A DNA stretch of 64,000 nucleotides from Cornus controversa. Its lineage: Eukaryota; Streptophyta; Magnoliopsida; Cornales; Cornaceae. Numbering within the stretch: position 1 is the stretch's first letter; every line of letters starts with the position of its first letter. The DNA lies in the NCBI GenBank assembly GCA_026545225.1, contig CM048848.1:44405806-44469805 (forward strand), in the 5' to 3' direction. The translations under genes and the position numbers were made by a program. Below are positions 12,592 through 24,680 of this stretch, piece after piece. The notes under the pieces were generated by a model. That model saw only the letters and a program-made list of their open reading frames with translations, did not search any database and was not told where the DNA came from.

Positions 12592-12953
12592 AAATTAATG
12601 ATAGTAGTTACATGTCATTTCAAATGCAATAGAATGCAAAACTGCCATAGAAGCCCACATAAACAGAGATCTAAACAGATCCCCCTGCATGTTTTAGGAT
12701 AATCTTAGTATGAAGGGTTATTATTGAAATTAAAATACTGGACTTGTTCATTTGTAACAAATATATTGCCCAACTACATAGATTTCTAGTGAGGTTGAAA
12801 CCTTATTAGGTATATATGATGCATCTTAAGTTTGTAAATCATTCAAAAATTTAAAGTGGTTAGCGGATGAGTTGATTCTTTGTAAATAAATAAATAAAAC
12901 ATATGATATCCTTCGCGCTCATATGTATATAGAATGTAATCATCAATCTATGT

Positions 12954-13065
12954 TGTTATGTTTGGAAGCACCGAATCAGCGCCTTGGATTTGGAATTGGA
13001 AGATTTGAATTGAATTTCCTCCAATTCCAAATCCATTGTGTCAATTCGGTGCTCCAAACGCAACA
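12954..13065. mobile_element. Foldback miniature transposon (about 112 bp)
   Basis: The left arm TGTTATGTTTGGAAGCACC pairs with the right arm GGTGCTCCAAACGCAACA, and the middle 'ggatttggaattgg' pairs with 'ccaattccaaatcc'. Almost the whole element can fold as one hairpin. A target duplication is not clear, so the superfamily is open. Confidence 0.65.
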
Positions 13066-13974
13066 TTAGAATAATGTTTATTCTAGAAAACTTCTTTGCA
13101 ATGGAGTTTTCATTAGAGATTATGACAATGTCTGGGATTTAGTGATAATCAACTTCTTCCAATGCATTTTTTGGTACAGAAAGCAATATACTAAGACTGA
13201 AGGACATATACCTCAACCACTTCTAAAGCAATTTTCATTTCTAATATGTTTCTCTCTTCTTAATCTTTTCACTTTTTTTCTCTACATCTTAACTCTCATT
13301 TATCACTCCATTTCCAAACACAAACACAATGAGCCTTTTTTCTTTTTTTTCCATTTTGTTAAGGAGAATGAAAACACTGAAACATTTTAGATGACTGGTG
13401 TTCACTAGTATTAACCAACAATTAATTCAGTGTTGGGGTTCTCTGTTCCATTATAAAATTTTCATGTTCCTCCAATTTTAACTTATCCATATTGCAGAAA
13501 TACAAGGGTGAATCATTCTGTACTCTTCATCTTTAAAGAAATGTCATTCCATCAATTCAACTTGAACAAGTATTTGCAGAAATTTAGTCTGCTTCACTGT
13601 TCTTGGCCGGCGTTATCAACATTTTTTCTGTCATTCAAGGTGAATTGAAGCATAGAATAAGTGGTAATGTAGCACATTAAGCATGCTCAAATCATTGTTA
13701 TTTCATGTTAATGGAATATGCAGCACGCTTCGTTTGAAAGGAATATGCCACAAACATCAAATGCACTTATGAACTAAGCAATCATTTTTAGAACCAGGAA
13801 AAAAAAAATCAAGAACAACTGAAAGATCAAAACACAAATCAGTCGAATTTGTCACATAGGTTCAACATTCTTCGACTTATTATTAGCATTTAGCAGCATC
13901 AGAGATTTATACCAACAGATCTCTGCCCATTTTTATTTGTATATCTCTCTCTCTGCAGCTTTAGGCTACAAGTC
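13066..13974. other. Intergenic, no gene recognised
   Basis: AT-rich sequence between the foldback element and the 3' end of the lipid-transfer protein gene. An open frame at 13142-13390 is Phe/Leu-rich and low-complexity, and is not accepted as a gene. The last 150 bases are presumably the 3' untranslated region of the minus-strand gene. Confidence 0.5.
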
Positions 13975-14519
13975 CTACTTTCCCAAATCACCTGCACCAG
14001 AAAAAGACTAAACAATTCAACACATTTTACTGATATCATGTGTGATTGCAGGAGTAAAGAGACAACTGAATTCCCCTATATGTTAACTTGTAAGAGGCCA
14101 AAGAGAAAAAAATTCATTAAGGGCGGCCAAAGAGATCATGCATCTCTTGGTGACTAAAAAAGAGAGACAGACAGACAGACACACGCATACACAGAGAGAG
14201 AGAGAGATTTACATGGTTCGAAGTTGGTGGTACACTTCTCAGGAAGCGTCATGGCCATGTTCCGATCAACGCCAGAGATTGGAGGGCCATTGACAAGGAC
14301 ACAAAGACAAGGCTGTCCTAGAATTCTGATGGCATTGCAGCAGGCTTCGCTTGGTGGGATGGGGCTAAACGGAGCAACTGCTGATCTACAAGGTATCAGC
14401 TGAACAAGTGCAGAGAAGAAAGTGCTACCACAAGAAAGGCCATTGCCTTGCTCCACCAAACCTGCAATGACCACCATAAACAGCAATATAGGCAGCGCCT
14501 TAGTGTGAAAAAGCTTCAT
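13975..14519 (-). CDS. Non-specific lipid-transfer protein, secreted, 8-Cys, 2 exons
   Basis: Exon 1 is 14519-14213 and exon 2 is 13991-13975 (17 nt), giving 107 aa ending NFEPCDLGK. A hydrophobic signal peptide (MKLFHTKALPILLFMVVIAG, cleavage near residue 27) precedes LSCGS. Cysteine spacing is C-x13-C-x15-CC-x9-CxC-x22-C-x6-C, the full eight-cysteine motif of the lipid-transfer/2S albumin fold; as I recall it matches the type IX pattern. The intron is phase 1 and splits the codon of the eighth cysteine. Unspliced read-through would give a Ser/Val-rich tail instead. The start at 14519 was chosen over the in-frame ATG at 14621 because a TATA box lies between them. Such proteins bind lipids in the apoplast or at the membrane; the specific ligand is unknown. 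Confidence 0.87.
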
Positions 14520-14588
14520 GTTTGAAATAGAATTCTGTCTTTCTAGGTTGCTTCGTGCTACAGGGAGTGTTTTCATAAATGGTTTACA

Positions 14589-14596
14589 TATATATA
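14589..14596 (-). promoter_or_regulatory. TATA box of lipid-transfer protein gene
   Basis: TATATATA on the minus strand, 70-77 bp upstream of the chosen ATG, leaves room for a leader of about 40 nt. It decides the start codon choice. Confidence 0.6.
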
Positions 14597-14659
14597 GAGG
14601 AGATGAAGCTGTTAATGCCAATGTGTGCTTCTATCCTAGCCCTATACCACACTTGTTCA

Positions 14660-17600
14660 TGCTATTTTTATGTTAGATCTGCCAATCAACTGATTTTTAT
14701 AATAGAAGATATTATAAGAACACTATTTGCATGCTGATGAAACAGTTTGTAAACTCAACTTTCATGACCATGCATCTCTAAAAACTAGTTTAAAATTACT
14801 CAATTCACTAAAATTACTGGATTATGAAAAGCCACCAACCAAATCCAATCAACGAATCACTTCTTTGATAAACTTGGCAAGCTCAGGGTAGGATTATCAA
14901 GTGATTGCATCATATTAGACCATAAAAACAATATTGGTAGTCTGCTTAAATTCACAAAGATGTCAACTCAACCAAGTTAAAGAATATGTGAGGATTGCAG
15001 AGATAATAACCTCCCAATGCATTTTGCTTGGCACAATTTTAAGTTGATCTTTGAGTTTTCAAACATGCACAAAGTGTAGTAGGAAAATAGGAAGGATGAA
15101 TGCTTGATGAGCTTAGTGTTGTATTTTATACTGTAGAATTTCATGAAAAATAAATGAATGGCATGGTTCTTGATATTTCATTTGAGACCAAAAGAAGAAA
15201 AAAAATCAACATTTTTGAAGTCCATCACATAGAAGGAACCCTTCTTTTGCATGCATTCATTTATATAAAACCAAAACATTTGACATTACAAGCTTGCTTT
15301 CATAAATTCAGATGGATGTTCAAGAAACATTCTAAATCAACTAGTATGATAAATAACGGCTCTCATCTAACAAGTGCCCATGATCCTGATTTCAGGAGAT
15401 GAACGATGAAACAGTATTATTTGCAACTTCTTCATGTGATAAAAGCAAGTTTGAAATGTTGTTGGCATCTCAGGACAATAAACACACGCATGCTTTCTTT
15501 GATCATGAGTTATCAAGGCTCCTTTATTTCCTTAGAGATAAAATTACAGCAATTGAGCTCTTGTTCTATAGATTCTCCTGCACAAATTGGTGGATTCTTG
15601 CTGCTCAAAACAGAAAACACTTTACTTTTTAAAATCTCAAAAAATGCGATCATTGCAATTAGCAAACCAACATAAAGCTCGAGGAAATGGTAAAATGATC
15701 AACAATGGAATTCAAGCCAGTAAATGACAAAATTAGCAGTATAGGGATAAGGCCACAAGGGGATGATAGAGAAAAATTTAGAACTCAAAACGTCGACAAC
15801 CAAAAAATATCATAATATGAAGTACATTTCATAATAATCTTTTGTTTTGTGGTAACATACACAATCTCATTTAATATGTCCCACTACTCACTCTGAAAAG
15901 AGAGCTATATGATTGTTCATTTCCTTCAACAAAGTGGTTCATTTTCACTTAAAATAATACACATTTGAAAGTCCTTAAACAAAAACTCCAATGATCATGG
16001 TTAAAAATTAAACTCATCGGATCTTCATAACAGTTGGAATCTAATGCATATTCCACCATTTCAATGGTAGAAATTACATTACCGGAAAACCCAGAATGTA
16101 TACTATCAATTATTTGGTCAACATGGAGATGAGTTGTCTTGTTTAGGAACTCCATCATTGAGTAACAACAACAAAAAAAAAAAAAAAACAGCTCATCAAT
16201 TGGTTAGCTCACATATTTAAGCACATAAACACCAGCCAGTCATTAATATACTCTTACCTGCTTTCCTGTGTGAATGAGGAGACAACCCATTGGATCTTTT
16301 CAACCTTTTTGTCCATTTCTTAGCCAAATGTTTAGACCATGGAATCCTTCAAACATCAAGGTTACTCCCTGTTGGAGTAAGCAGATGTGGTCCCTGAGTT
16401 TGAAGAGAGAGAAGTTGTTAAACATCATAAAGTTGAAAAGCAAGGAACTCTTTATGGTAATGGAAGAATGGATCATGCATCAATTATATAAATGAAAGCC
16501 AAATATCAGTTTTGCAAATAACTACCGGATCAAAAAATTCAAATTTCAGAAAATACTGAACTACTACCCATGAAACACAAAACAACAACGCATATTTTCA
16601 AATTGGATATCCTTAGACAATAGAGCCTTTTATCCCTAAAGAAATTATTAGAGTACCAAGTCAATGATAAAGATGGTAAATGCCAATTTACAGCAAAATA
16701 ACCAGTAAAGATAGTAGCAGCCTTGAATTGTAAATAATGAATGTCATTGGCCCATGTGTTACTATTGCATATCCAATCTGCAGACTGATACAATTTCTTA
16801 TCATTCCTGTTGTGTTTCTTTCCTTTGAGAAGCTTTAGGAATTACAGAAGACAAATTAGGAAGTAATAACTAGGCAAAATTACTTTTTCAGCATCCAACA
16901 AATTTAAATGGTTACATCACAAAATCCCAAATTACCAGATAGTAGAAGGGTCAAGACATCGAACTCTTTTCAATTTGGCAGATATTTTTGTTTCCTAAGG
17001 GAACAAAATGAGAAGAAAAGAAAAAGAAACATGGTTTGGCTGTCATTCACGAAGAATCACAAAATAGATGAAGCAAATTAAGCGTTAGTGGCACTGTAAT
17101 GCAACACAGCAAGGTATCAGTAAACCATTCCTAACAGAAATATCCTCTGCTCATCCCATAATGAATAAGATATCAGTTTGCATTTCATAAGAGAAATGAA
17201 TGCATTATTTGGCAAGCCAACCCTGATTGCTCTCCCTTCTAAGCCTAAGCAAATATATATATATAAAGTGCATGCGTGTGTGTGTGTGATATTTGATAGG
17301 ATATGTTACTTATCAAAAAAATATTTTATTTCTTAAGATATGCATAACCAGAAATATTTCATAAATGGCAAACCATACTCGTGATACTTCACCTCTATTT
17401 GGTGTCCCTTCCATTCGGGAAATCCCTCCAAAGTTCAGTCCCTACATGAGAGAAATGTTGAAGATGGAGTTGGGTTAGTGTACATAATATCATTTCTTCT
17501 CCTTTTTGGTGCAATATTAATGCAAAATTTAATGTCAAAAAAGAGTTATAATTGGAGAAGTAGTAAATTACTACAGTTCTGAAGTTAAGAATTGATCAGT

Positions 17601-18554
17601 TCTGTTTATAAAATGAAAAGTTTGGTCTTTCTTTTTATATTTCTTTACAACAAAAAGATTATTACTTGATCAGAAGAAATTAATCAGGAAAAAAATAGTA
17701 CTCCAAATATTCAGATACTCGCAGAAGAAACCTAGCTCAGTAATTCAGAACTTCCACAAACAAATTTCATTAAATATTCATAACAAAGGAGAATAGAGTT
17801 GATCACTCTACCAATCATAAACTTGCAAAGGAAACAAAAACAATCAGCAAAGTGAAACAAACACCGCTGTTTTTGCAGCCCAATTACTAAAAAGAAAAAA
17901 TTGATAAATTAGAAAAGAATACATAGAAAATAACATAAAAATCACATACTACATTTCAAATACACAAACTCATTCAAGATATAACAAAAGAAAGAGCAAG
18001 ATTATCATTTAGGAATCAAACCAAGATTCTTATAATCAAACACATGCAATAAACAAGTGGAATTGCAAATTTACATCAACCAAAACAAGTGGCAAACACC
18101 TGATATGCCATCAATTCACATTTCAATACTTTATCCCAAGTAGCACCCATTAATCATCAAAGAATTGGACAAACACTACCTCCAAAGCCTATCCCAAATA
18201 CAGAATGACACTAAAACACAGCACAAACTACAAAATATACCACAAGAGAAAGCAAAATAGATACATCACACAGAGAGAGCAAAATAAACGGTATATCATA
18301 AGAGAAAAAGCAAGATAATCAATTCACCATCAAACAACGATTAAATCAAAATAAACAGACAGTGAACAAAATGAAATTGCAACTTTTCATTGAACGAAAT
18401 TCAAACACTAACATTGCATTGATTCACGTTTTAACACTAACCCAAAGTAGAACCCATTAACCATAAAACCCACCACAGATATACAGCAACACTACCAATA
18501 AACCCTATCCCAAGTACAAAACACAAACTACCCATAAAACCCAAAGACCTTGAT
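14660..18554. other. Long intergenic stretch, no gene recognised
   Basis: About 3.9 kb of AT-rich sequence between two minus-strand genes. Open frames of 60-89 codons on both strands (for example 15154-15402, 15406-15675, 16539-16793) show no motif I know and no splice pattern linking them. Short A tracts and a TG microsatellite (about 17275-17289) are present. The last few hundred bases are probably the histone gene's 3' region. A long non-coding transcript cannot be excluded by eye. Confidence 0.4.
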
Positions 18555-19075
<521 letters not shown>

Positions 19076-19229
19076 TTGGTAGAGTGGTGGGAAAAGGAGA
19101 AGCGGGGGATTTTGAGTTTTTGGGGGGTTTCGAATTTCGGTGTTCGAAACTTTTGGAGGTTGATTAAGGGCCGTTTATTGGATAGTTATGGACGGTAGAG
19201 ATCAGTTAGAGGATGACAGAGTGGATGAC

Positions 19230-19274
19230 GATCCGTGTGTGGTATTTACAAACCACTGATATCTTTCCACGTCA
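19230..19274. promoter_or_regulatory. Histone-type hexamer plus octamer-like promoter motifs
   Basis: CCACGTCA at 19267-19274 is an exact plant histone hexamer (bZIP site). GATCCGTG at 19230-19237 differs by one base from the reversed octamer GATCCGCG. Together they make up the type I element of plant H3/H4 promoters, although here they are 29 bp apart instead of adjacent. They lie about 155-200 bp upstream of the TATA box and would be expected to support S-phase expression. Confidence 0.55.
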
Positions 19275-19572
19275 GCCTGGGAGTAGCTTTTCACCTGCTG
19301 TTGTTTTCCCTTCCTTGACCAAAACATTACACACGACTGTTAGTCTCAGAGCCAAAAGTAGGACAAATGGCATGGGTGGAACTCCAGTGCGTTGGAGACT
19401 CACCTCGAGTTTAACCGAGGTATGAAATCTTTTTACTCTAATTCAACCAAACTCAAACTTTAAACTCAACTAATCAACCCAGGTACAATCTATTTTGAAA
19501 TCTTTTAATTTGGATTTGAGATTGGGTTTGTACATTATATTAGGACATCAAATTTCAACATTGACTTATAGT

Positions 19573-20134
19573 CTACAAAGCACGGACACTTCAAAAAGAA
19601 TCCATGACCGTATCAGACACGTATTCAATACAGATACGACAAGATACGTGTCCGATACGACTAAGAAGTGTCCAATTTTTTTAAATTATTTTTTGAATAT
19701 CGAATACGGCTAGAATACGAGGAAGATATGGTTAGGATACATGAGAATATGCCAAGATACGTTTAAGATACGTCTGTAATACTTTTCGGAACAAATTTAT
19801 AATTTTTTGTTCTATAAAATAGGGTTGAGATTGTAATATTAAAAACTTTATAGATTAGAAAATAAATATCATTTTATAATAAAACAAAAATATTTTTAAA
19901 ACCCTCAAGTAAGTGAGTTATTGTAAAGAATATTAAAAAAGATAGTAAATTTTTAGATTTTAACTTTTTATATTTTGTATAATTACTTTAATTATATTTA
20001 TTGTATGGTTGAAGAATAAAAATTAATATTTTATGTATAATAATATATTTTTATTTATTCATATCTTATTATTTTTTGAGATTTTCTGTATCGCTGTATC
20101 CGTATCGTGTGTATCATGTGTCTGTGCTTCCTTG
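19573..20134. mobile_element. Non-autonomous hAT element with exact 8-bp duplication
   Basis: CTTATAGT stands at 19565-19572 and again at 20135-20142. The ends CTACAAAGCACGGACAC and GTGTCTGTGCTTCCTTG form inverted repeats matching at 13 of 17 positions. Subterminal sequence is full of GATACG/CGTATC motifs on both sides of an AT-rich centre. No transposase is encoded in the 562 bp. Confidence 0.85.
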
Positions 20135-20142
20135 CTTATAGT

Positions 20143-22393
20143 ATAAAAGTTAGAGACAAAATATAGAGAATAAGAGAGAAAGCGATATCATAATATCTAT
20201 ATCTATTTATATTACTATGTAATACTAAGGGGTTTTTTTTAGCTTCAATACACTATTTTAACAAAAATATATTAAAAAAATAAATTATAATATCAACAAA
20301 ACTCTTTTTTAATTTCACTACATTTTTTTTAAATAAAAAAATAGAGTTATAATCTAAACAAAACCTTAAAACCCCAAAAATCACAAGCACCAATACAAAC
20401 ACAGCTCTCATCAACCGGCTATTCTTCTTTTTGTCAACTAACAATTCTTCCTTTCAATTTTCATCAACAAGTATTCTAATTCGGTTTCCTCTCGACTTAC
20501 ATCAACTCTCATGTGAGTTTCTTTTCTTTTTCTCTCTTTTTCATAGTCTTATCTATATATATATATATAGCTAGATAAGTATAAGTTGTTTATATTATAT
20601 TTACTTTTAGTTTGGGCTTAATCAGTGGTTATTGAATTATGTTATCTTTCAGACATTCCTTCTTCTCTCTCCCTTCAATTTTTCATTCTTGTTCACACTT
20701 TAGTGGGTTGTACTAAAATAGCAATCAATAATTGGGTTTAAAATTAACACCAACTCAGGCACACTTCTCTCATTTATGACAACTTATTTATAAAAAGTTC
20801 AATTTAATAGACTGGTGTATTTATGCAATAACTTTAATTTTCATGGATGTAATTTAGGAGTTTTTAGGATGTCAAAATTGGAATTAAGGTTTTCAATTAG
20901 AGTTGTTTGATTATATATAACTAATAAAACATGTCTATTGGTTCACTTTTTAATTATGTTTTTTTTTTTTATAAATTGAACAACCGTAGACAAGATGAAT
21001 ATATTGACTCGTATGATTAGTTGACCATGAAGGCATCAAACCGTAGATTGATTAAAAAAAGGCACCTATATATAAACTAATGGAACAATAATCTGATTTG
21101 ATGTATACATGTTATGATTTGTTGCTCAGCAACTTCTTTGCAATAATTATTTTTATGAATTGAGTGAAGTTGGGATTTAGGAGACCGCTTCCTACTTTCT
21201 AATTTTTAGTTTCAATACTTCATCACAACCAATAAAATAGAAGGAAAAAAAATAGAAAAAGTTGTTCAAGTGACCATTCATCATATCTAGAAATAAATAT
21301 ATTTATTCTTTCAATGTCATAAATGATAATATCTTACATATTGAAGATCTCATTGTCAAATAATCTAATATCTCCACAATAGATTTATACTCAGTTGCAA
21401 AGAAGAATAATTTTTTTATATTTTATAACATAAGCAATAGGAAAAATAATTTGATTAGAAAACGGTAGAAATAAGTAATTCAGAAAGAATAAATTGTTAA
21501 AAAATTTACAAGCAACAAATAATTTAAATTTGTTTAAACAATATTACTTTTGTTCCAATAGTAATTTTATTTTATTATCATTGAATAATTTTTTTAATAT
21601 TTCTTTATTTTTAAGTTAACACAAACTCTATTTAACACACATACAAATAATATCAATAGTCCTAAAATCATATCTTATAATAGAGTAAGAAGAAATTTTA
21701 TTTTTTTATCTATTTTAGAGGTTCTCGTGTGCATCGTAAAAATTAAAAAGATTATTTACCTTGATGTAATTACCGAATAAAAATGAAAAATTATTAATTA
21801 AACAACCATTATTTATCATTATACCTTTCGGTTCTTTTTTTTATTATTGTGAAAGTCTAAATTCTTTTTTTTTTTTTTTTTTGCTTTTAATGTATCTTTA
21901 TCAGTTTCTTCTATTCGGTTTAGTTGACGTTGTCTTTTTGTTTCTCTCGACTTCACTAGTAAGTGTGATATATATATTGTTTTACTGTTGTTGTCATTTT
22001 TTTGTTTTTATAGTTGTACAAAAGGTTTTTTACTATCATTAATCCCTCCTTTTTAAATCTTTTATAATGCAACTTTATCTTAAGGTTTGGTACGAATTTC
22101 TCTAATTTCTTTTTATTCATCATTAATCTCTTATTTTCAAAAAAATTCGTGATACTCCTTTATGTTATTGTTATGCTTATTATTATTTTTTTCATTATTA
22201 TTATGATTATGACCGAACTGCTAAAATGGTGCATGTAATATGAATTAGGATTTTCAAATTGGAATTAGAATTTCAACCAAAGTTGATTATGGTCCAACCA
22301 AAAGAAATAATTTAAGACAAGCTAGAAGCATAAAATATAGTAACATGTTTAACCTAATTTTATTAAAAAGCTAGGTCCCACCTTATGATTTGT
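20143..22393. other. AT-rich intergenic, no gene recognised
   Basis: Very AT-rich, with T tracts and short dinucleotide runs. Two places, near 20480 and 21910, share a phrase of the type 'attcggttt..tctctcgactt', suggesting an old duplicated segment. No coding motif was seen. Confidence 0.4.
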
Positions 22394-22415
22394 ACAAAAA
22401 CTGTTACTCAAGATA

Positions 22416-23713
22416 TGACCCTAGAGGGGGGGTGAATAGGGTCTTAGGCAAATAATTAAATCAAATCCCAGAATTGATTATGATAGGCAATGAATAATGA
22501 GATAATGAAGGAATTTAAACAAGCACAATATAAAAGATTAGAGATAGAGATATTCAAACACAATCAACACAAGGATGTAGCGTGGTTCGGAAACTCCTAC
22601 TCCACGACTCAAGATCCCTTCTTGAGATTTTCCCCAATCCACTATGGTTCTTCCTTGTTGGTGGAGAGCAAACCCTTACAATGGAGAACACAAGCTCCCT
22701 CTTGCTAAGTGAACTTCTTCACTTAGTCTTCTAGGGTTCAGCAACCCTTAACAACTGATGTAGAACAGAATTTGTGATAAAAAGAATGTCTCTTTAAGAA
22801 GAAAACACAACTTCAAGCTCTCAATTCTATAGTTAAAGTTGAATCACGAGTTTGAAGCTCAAGTGTATTGAATGATGGTAGATTGCTATAAATGTTTCTC
22901 AATAAATGCTCAAGAGAAATGTTCTATATCCATAAATGCAGAGCATATCAATATATATATAGCCTTTGCAAAATATAGCTGTTGGAAGGTAGTTGTGAGC
23001 ATTAAATGCACTGAACTAGCCGTTGTATTCAAATTCAGCTACTTTCAGTCGGCTGAAAATAAAGTTTCAGTCAGCTGAAAAGATGCTCTAAAAATATCCA
23101 AGTGTTCTGTCACTTTCAGTCGCCTGAAAGTGCATTTTCAGTCGCCTGAAAGTTCATTTTCAGTCGCCTGAAAAACCACTTTCAGTCGCCTGAAAGTGCA
23201 TTTTCAGCAGGCTGAATCTGCACTTTCAGCTGGCTAAAAATTGATTTCAGTAAGCTGAAATTTAAAAGTCTTAAAAAGATTTTCAACAAAGTGAAGGAAA
23301 GACTTTTGACCTTTTAAAAAAATATCCCTAGGGCTTTAAGAGTTTCTTAGTGATCAAATGACCAGAGATAATATATATGAGAATGCATCATGGTCATGTA
23401 ATGCAAGTGAGCTTCAAACAAGTTATTCAAAAGTAACTTTGACAAATTAAGTCCTATCTCTCACCAAGCTATAACTACCCCATTTCTTCATGCTTGAAAT
23501 GTCTTGAAGCTTTGAGTTATTTCCTTCTTCTTCTCTGAATGTTTTTCTCATGTCATTGTCTCCTTTAATGATCATTCCACCATGTGAATGCCTCCTTTGT
23601 TTATGACAATTATCCTAAGCAATCACTTAATTTAGATGTTAGTGTTTAACATCATTAATGATTTGTTATCATCAAAATTACTGGATTACCCTTAGGTTAA
23701 AACCTTTGGGTCA
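22416..23713. repeat. LTR-type fossil (possible solo LTR)
   Basis: It opens TGACCCTAGAGGGGGGTGAA and closes AACCTTTGGGTCA, so the ends are TG...CA with the inverted hexamer TGACCC/GGGTCA. The interior phrase 'agcgtggttcggaaactcc' is common in plant LTR elements. The 1,298 bp carry no coding domain. ACAAAAACT occurs on both sides (22394 and 23714) but is separated from the left end by 13 bp, so it may not be a true duplication. It contains the palindrome array at 23043-23260. Confidence 0.5.
23043..23260. repeat. Array of nine 16-bp palindromes, 22-bp period (array B)
   Basis: Units start at 23043, 23065, 23114, 23136, 23158, 23180, 23202, 23224 and 23245. The commonest is TTTCAGTCGCCTGAAA, four times in a row. 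Variants change only the core (TCGG, TCAG, CAGG, CTGG, TAAG) and sometimes the last half-site. Steps are 22 bp except one of 49 and one of 21. The 6-bp spacers vary (GTGCAT, GTTCAT, AACCAC). Confidence 0.9.
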
Positions 23714-24059
23714 ACAAAAACTATAAAATAAAGTTATGAATAAATTGTTAACTAAACTTAAAAGATATATTCTTAATTCTAAATAAAATTATTTGCTTCT
23801 ATTATTTAATGGTCTCAAGTATATATCATCTATGTAAGCCGAACTTTAAAAATATTAATATAATAAATATTTTAATTTCTAAAAGGATTTTACCCATCTT
23901 TATTATTTTTGTGTGCAATTTTATTTTTTGAAAAAAACAAATTGCGTCATAGGATTATTTTTATATGAATTTTATCTTAGATAATAATTTTAAAGTTTTA
24001 GCTACTTGTGATTGACATATAGCTTTAATTTTATATTAGTATTTTATTTTTATTTTTTA

Positions 24060-24680
24060 TTATAATATATTTATTTCAATAAATACATAGAATGGAATGA
24101 CCATTCTCATTCAAATGTTTGCCTACAGATAGAGAATGGTGTAGGAATAAAATGGTACTACCTTCTAACATGCTATATTTTTCTATATAAAATAGAATTA
24201 GTTTTAAAAATGGAACATTTGGCCAATTTAATTTAATTGCCATGTGAAAAAAAATTAATTACCCATTCAGTTAAAACTTTATAAATTAAGATATAATCCG
24301 TTTTTTTCTTCTAGTCAAGATTAATATAATCTTTTATATGAACAAAAATTTAATATTTCATTAAAAGTTGAAAGTGATAAAACAAGGACCTATATACCCA
24401 TTAAATATATATATATATATATATATTCTAGAGTGAGTTGTAAAAGAGAGAGATGCATTCATGAAGAGAGAGAAAATAGTTTTAATAATAAGTGGAAATG
24501 GAATAGTCATTCCATAATTCAAGAAGTGGAATGGTTTTGTTGGGATGAGCATTCCGAGGGAATGACTTGGAATGATCATTCAATTCTAATGTAGCACAAC
24601 AAACGAGAGAAAGAGAATCAAATGTGGAATGACCATTCCATTCCATCTTCATTCCTGCGTACCAAACTAGCCTTAAGTAT
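24060..24680. repeat. Repeat rich in GGAATGACCATTCC palindromes
   Basis: The phrase 'ggaatgaccattc' occurs near 24094 and 24630, with related 'ggaatgatcatt' and 'ggaatagtcattcc' between them. The right side ends in 'gtaccaaactagcctta', which resembles the end of a Tourist/hAT-like miniature element; a matching left end was not found. Probably a non-autonomous DNA element with a lost end. Confidence 0.4.

Noticed and set aside
14520-14621. Upstream ATG giving a 34-residue longer lipid-transfer protein
   Set aside because: The TATA box lies between the two ATGs and the signal peptide begins at the downstream one.
23043-23260. CRISPR-like array of short regular repeats
   Set aside because: The repeats are 16 bp palindromes with 6-bp spacers in a plant nuclear context; spacer length and setting exclude CRISPR.
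22394-23722. ACAAAAACT as a 9-bp target duplication around the LTR-like fossil
   Set aside because: The left copy is 13 bp away from the TG terminus and LTR elements make about 5-bp duplications; treated as unproven.
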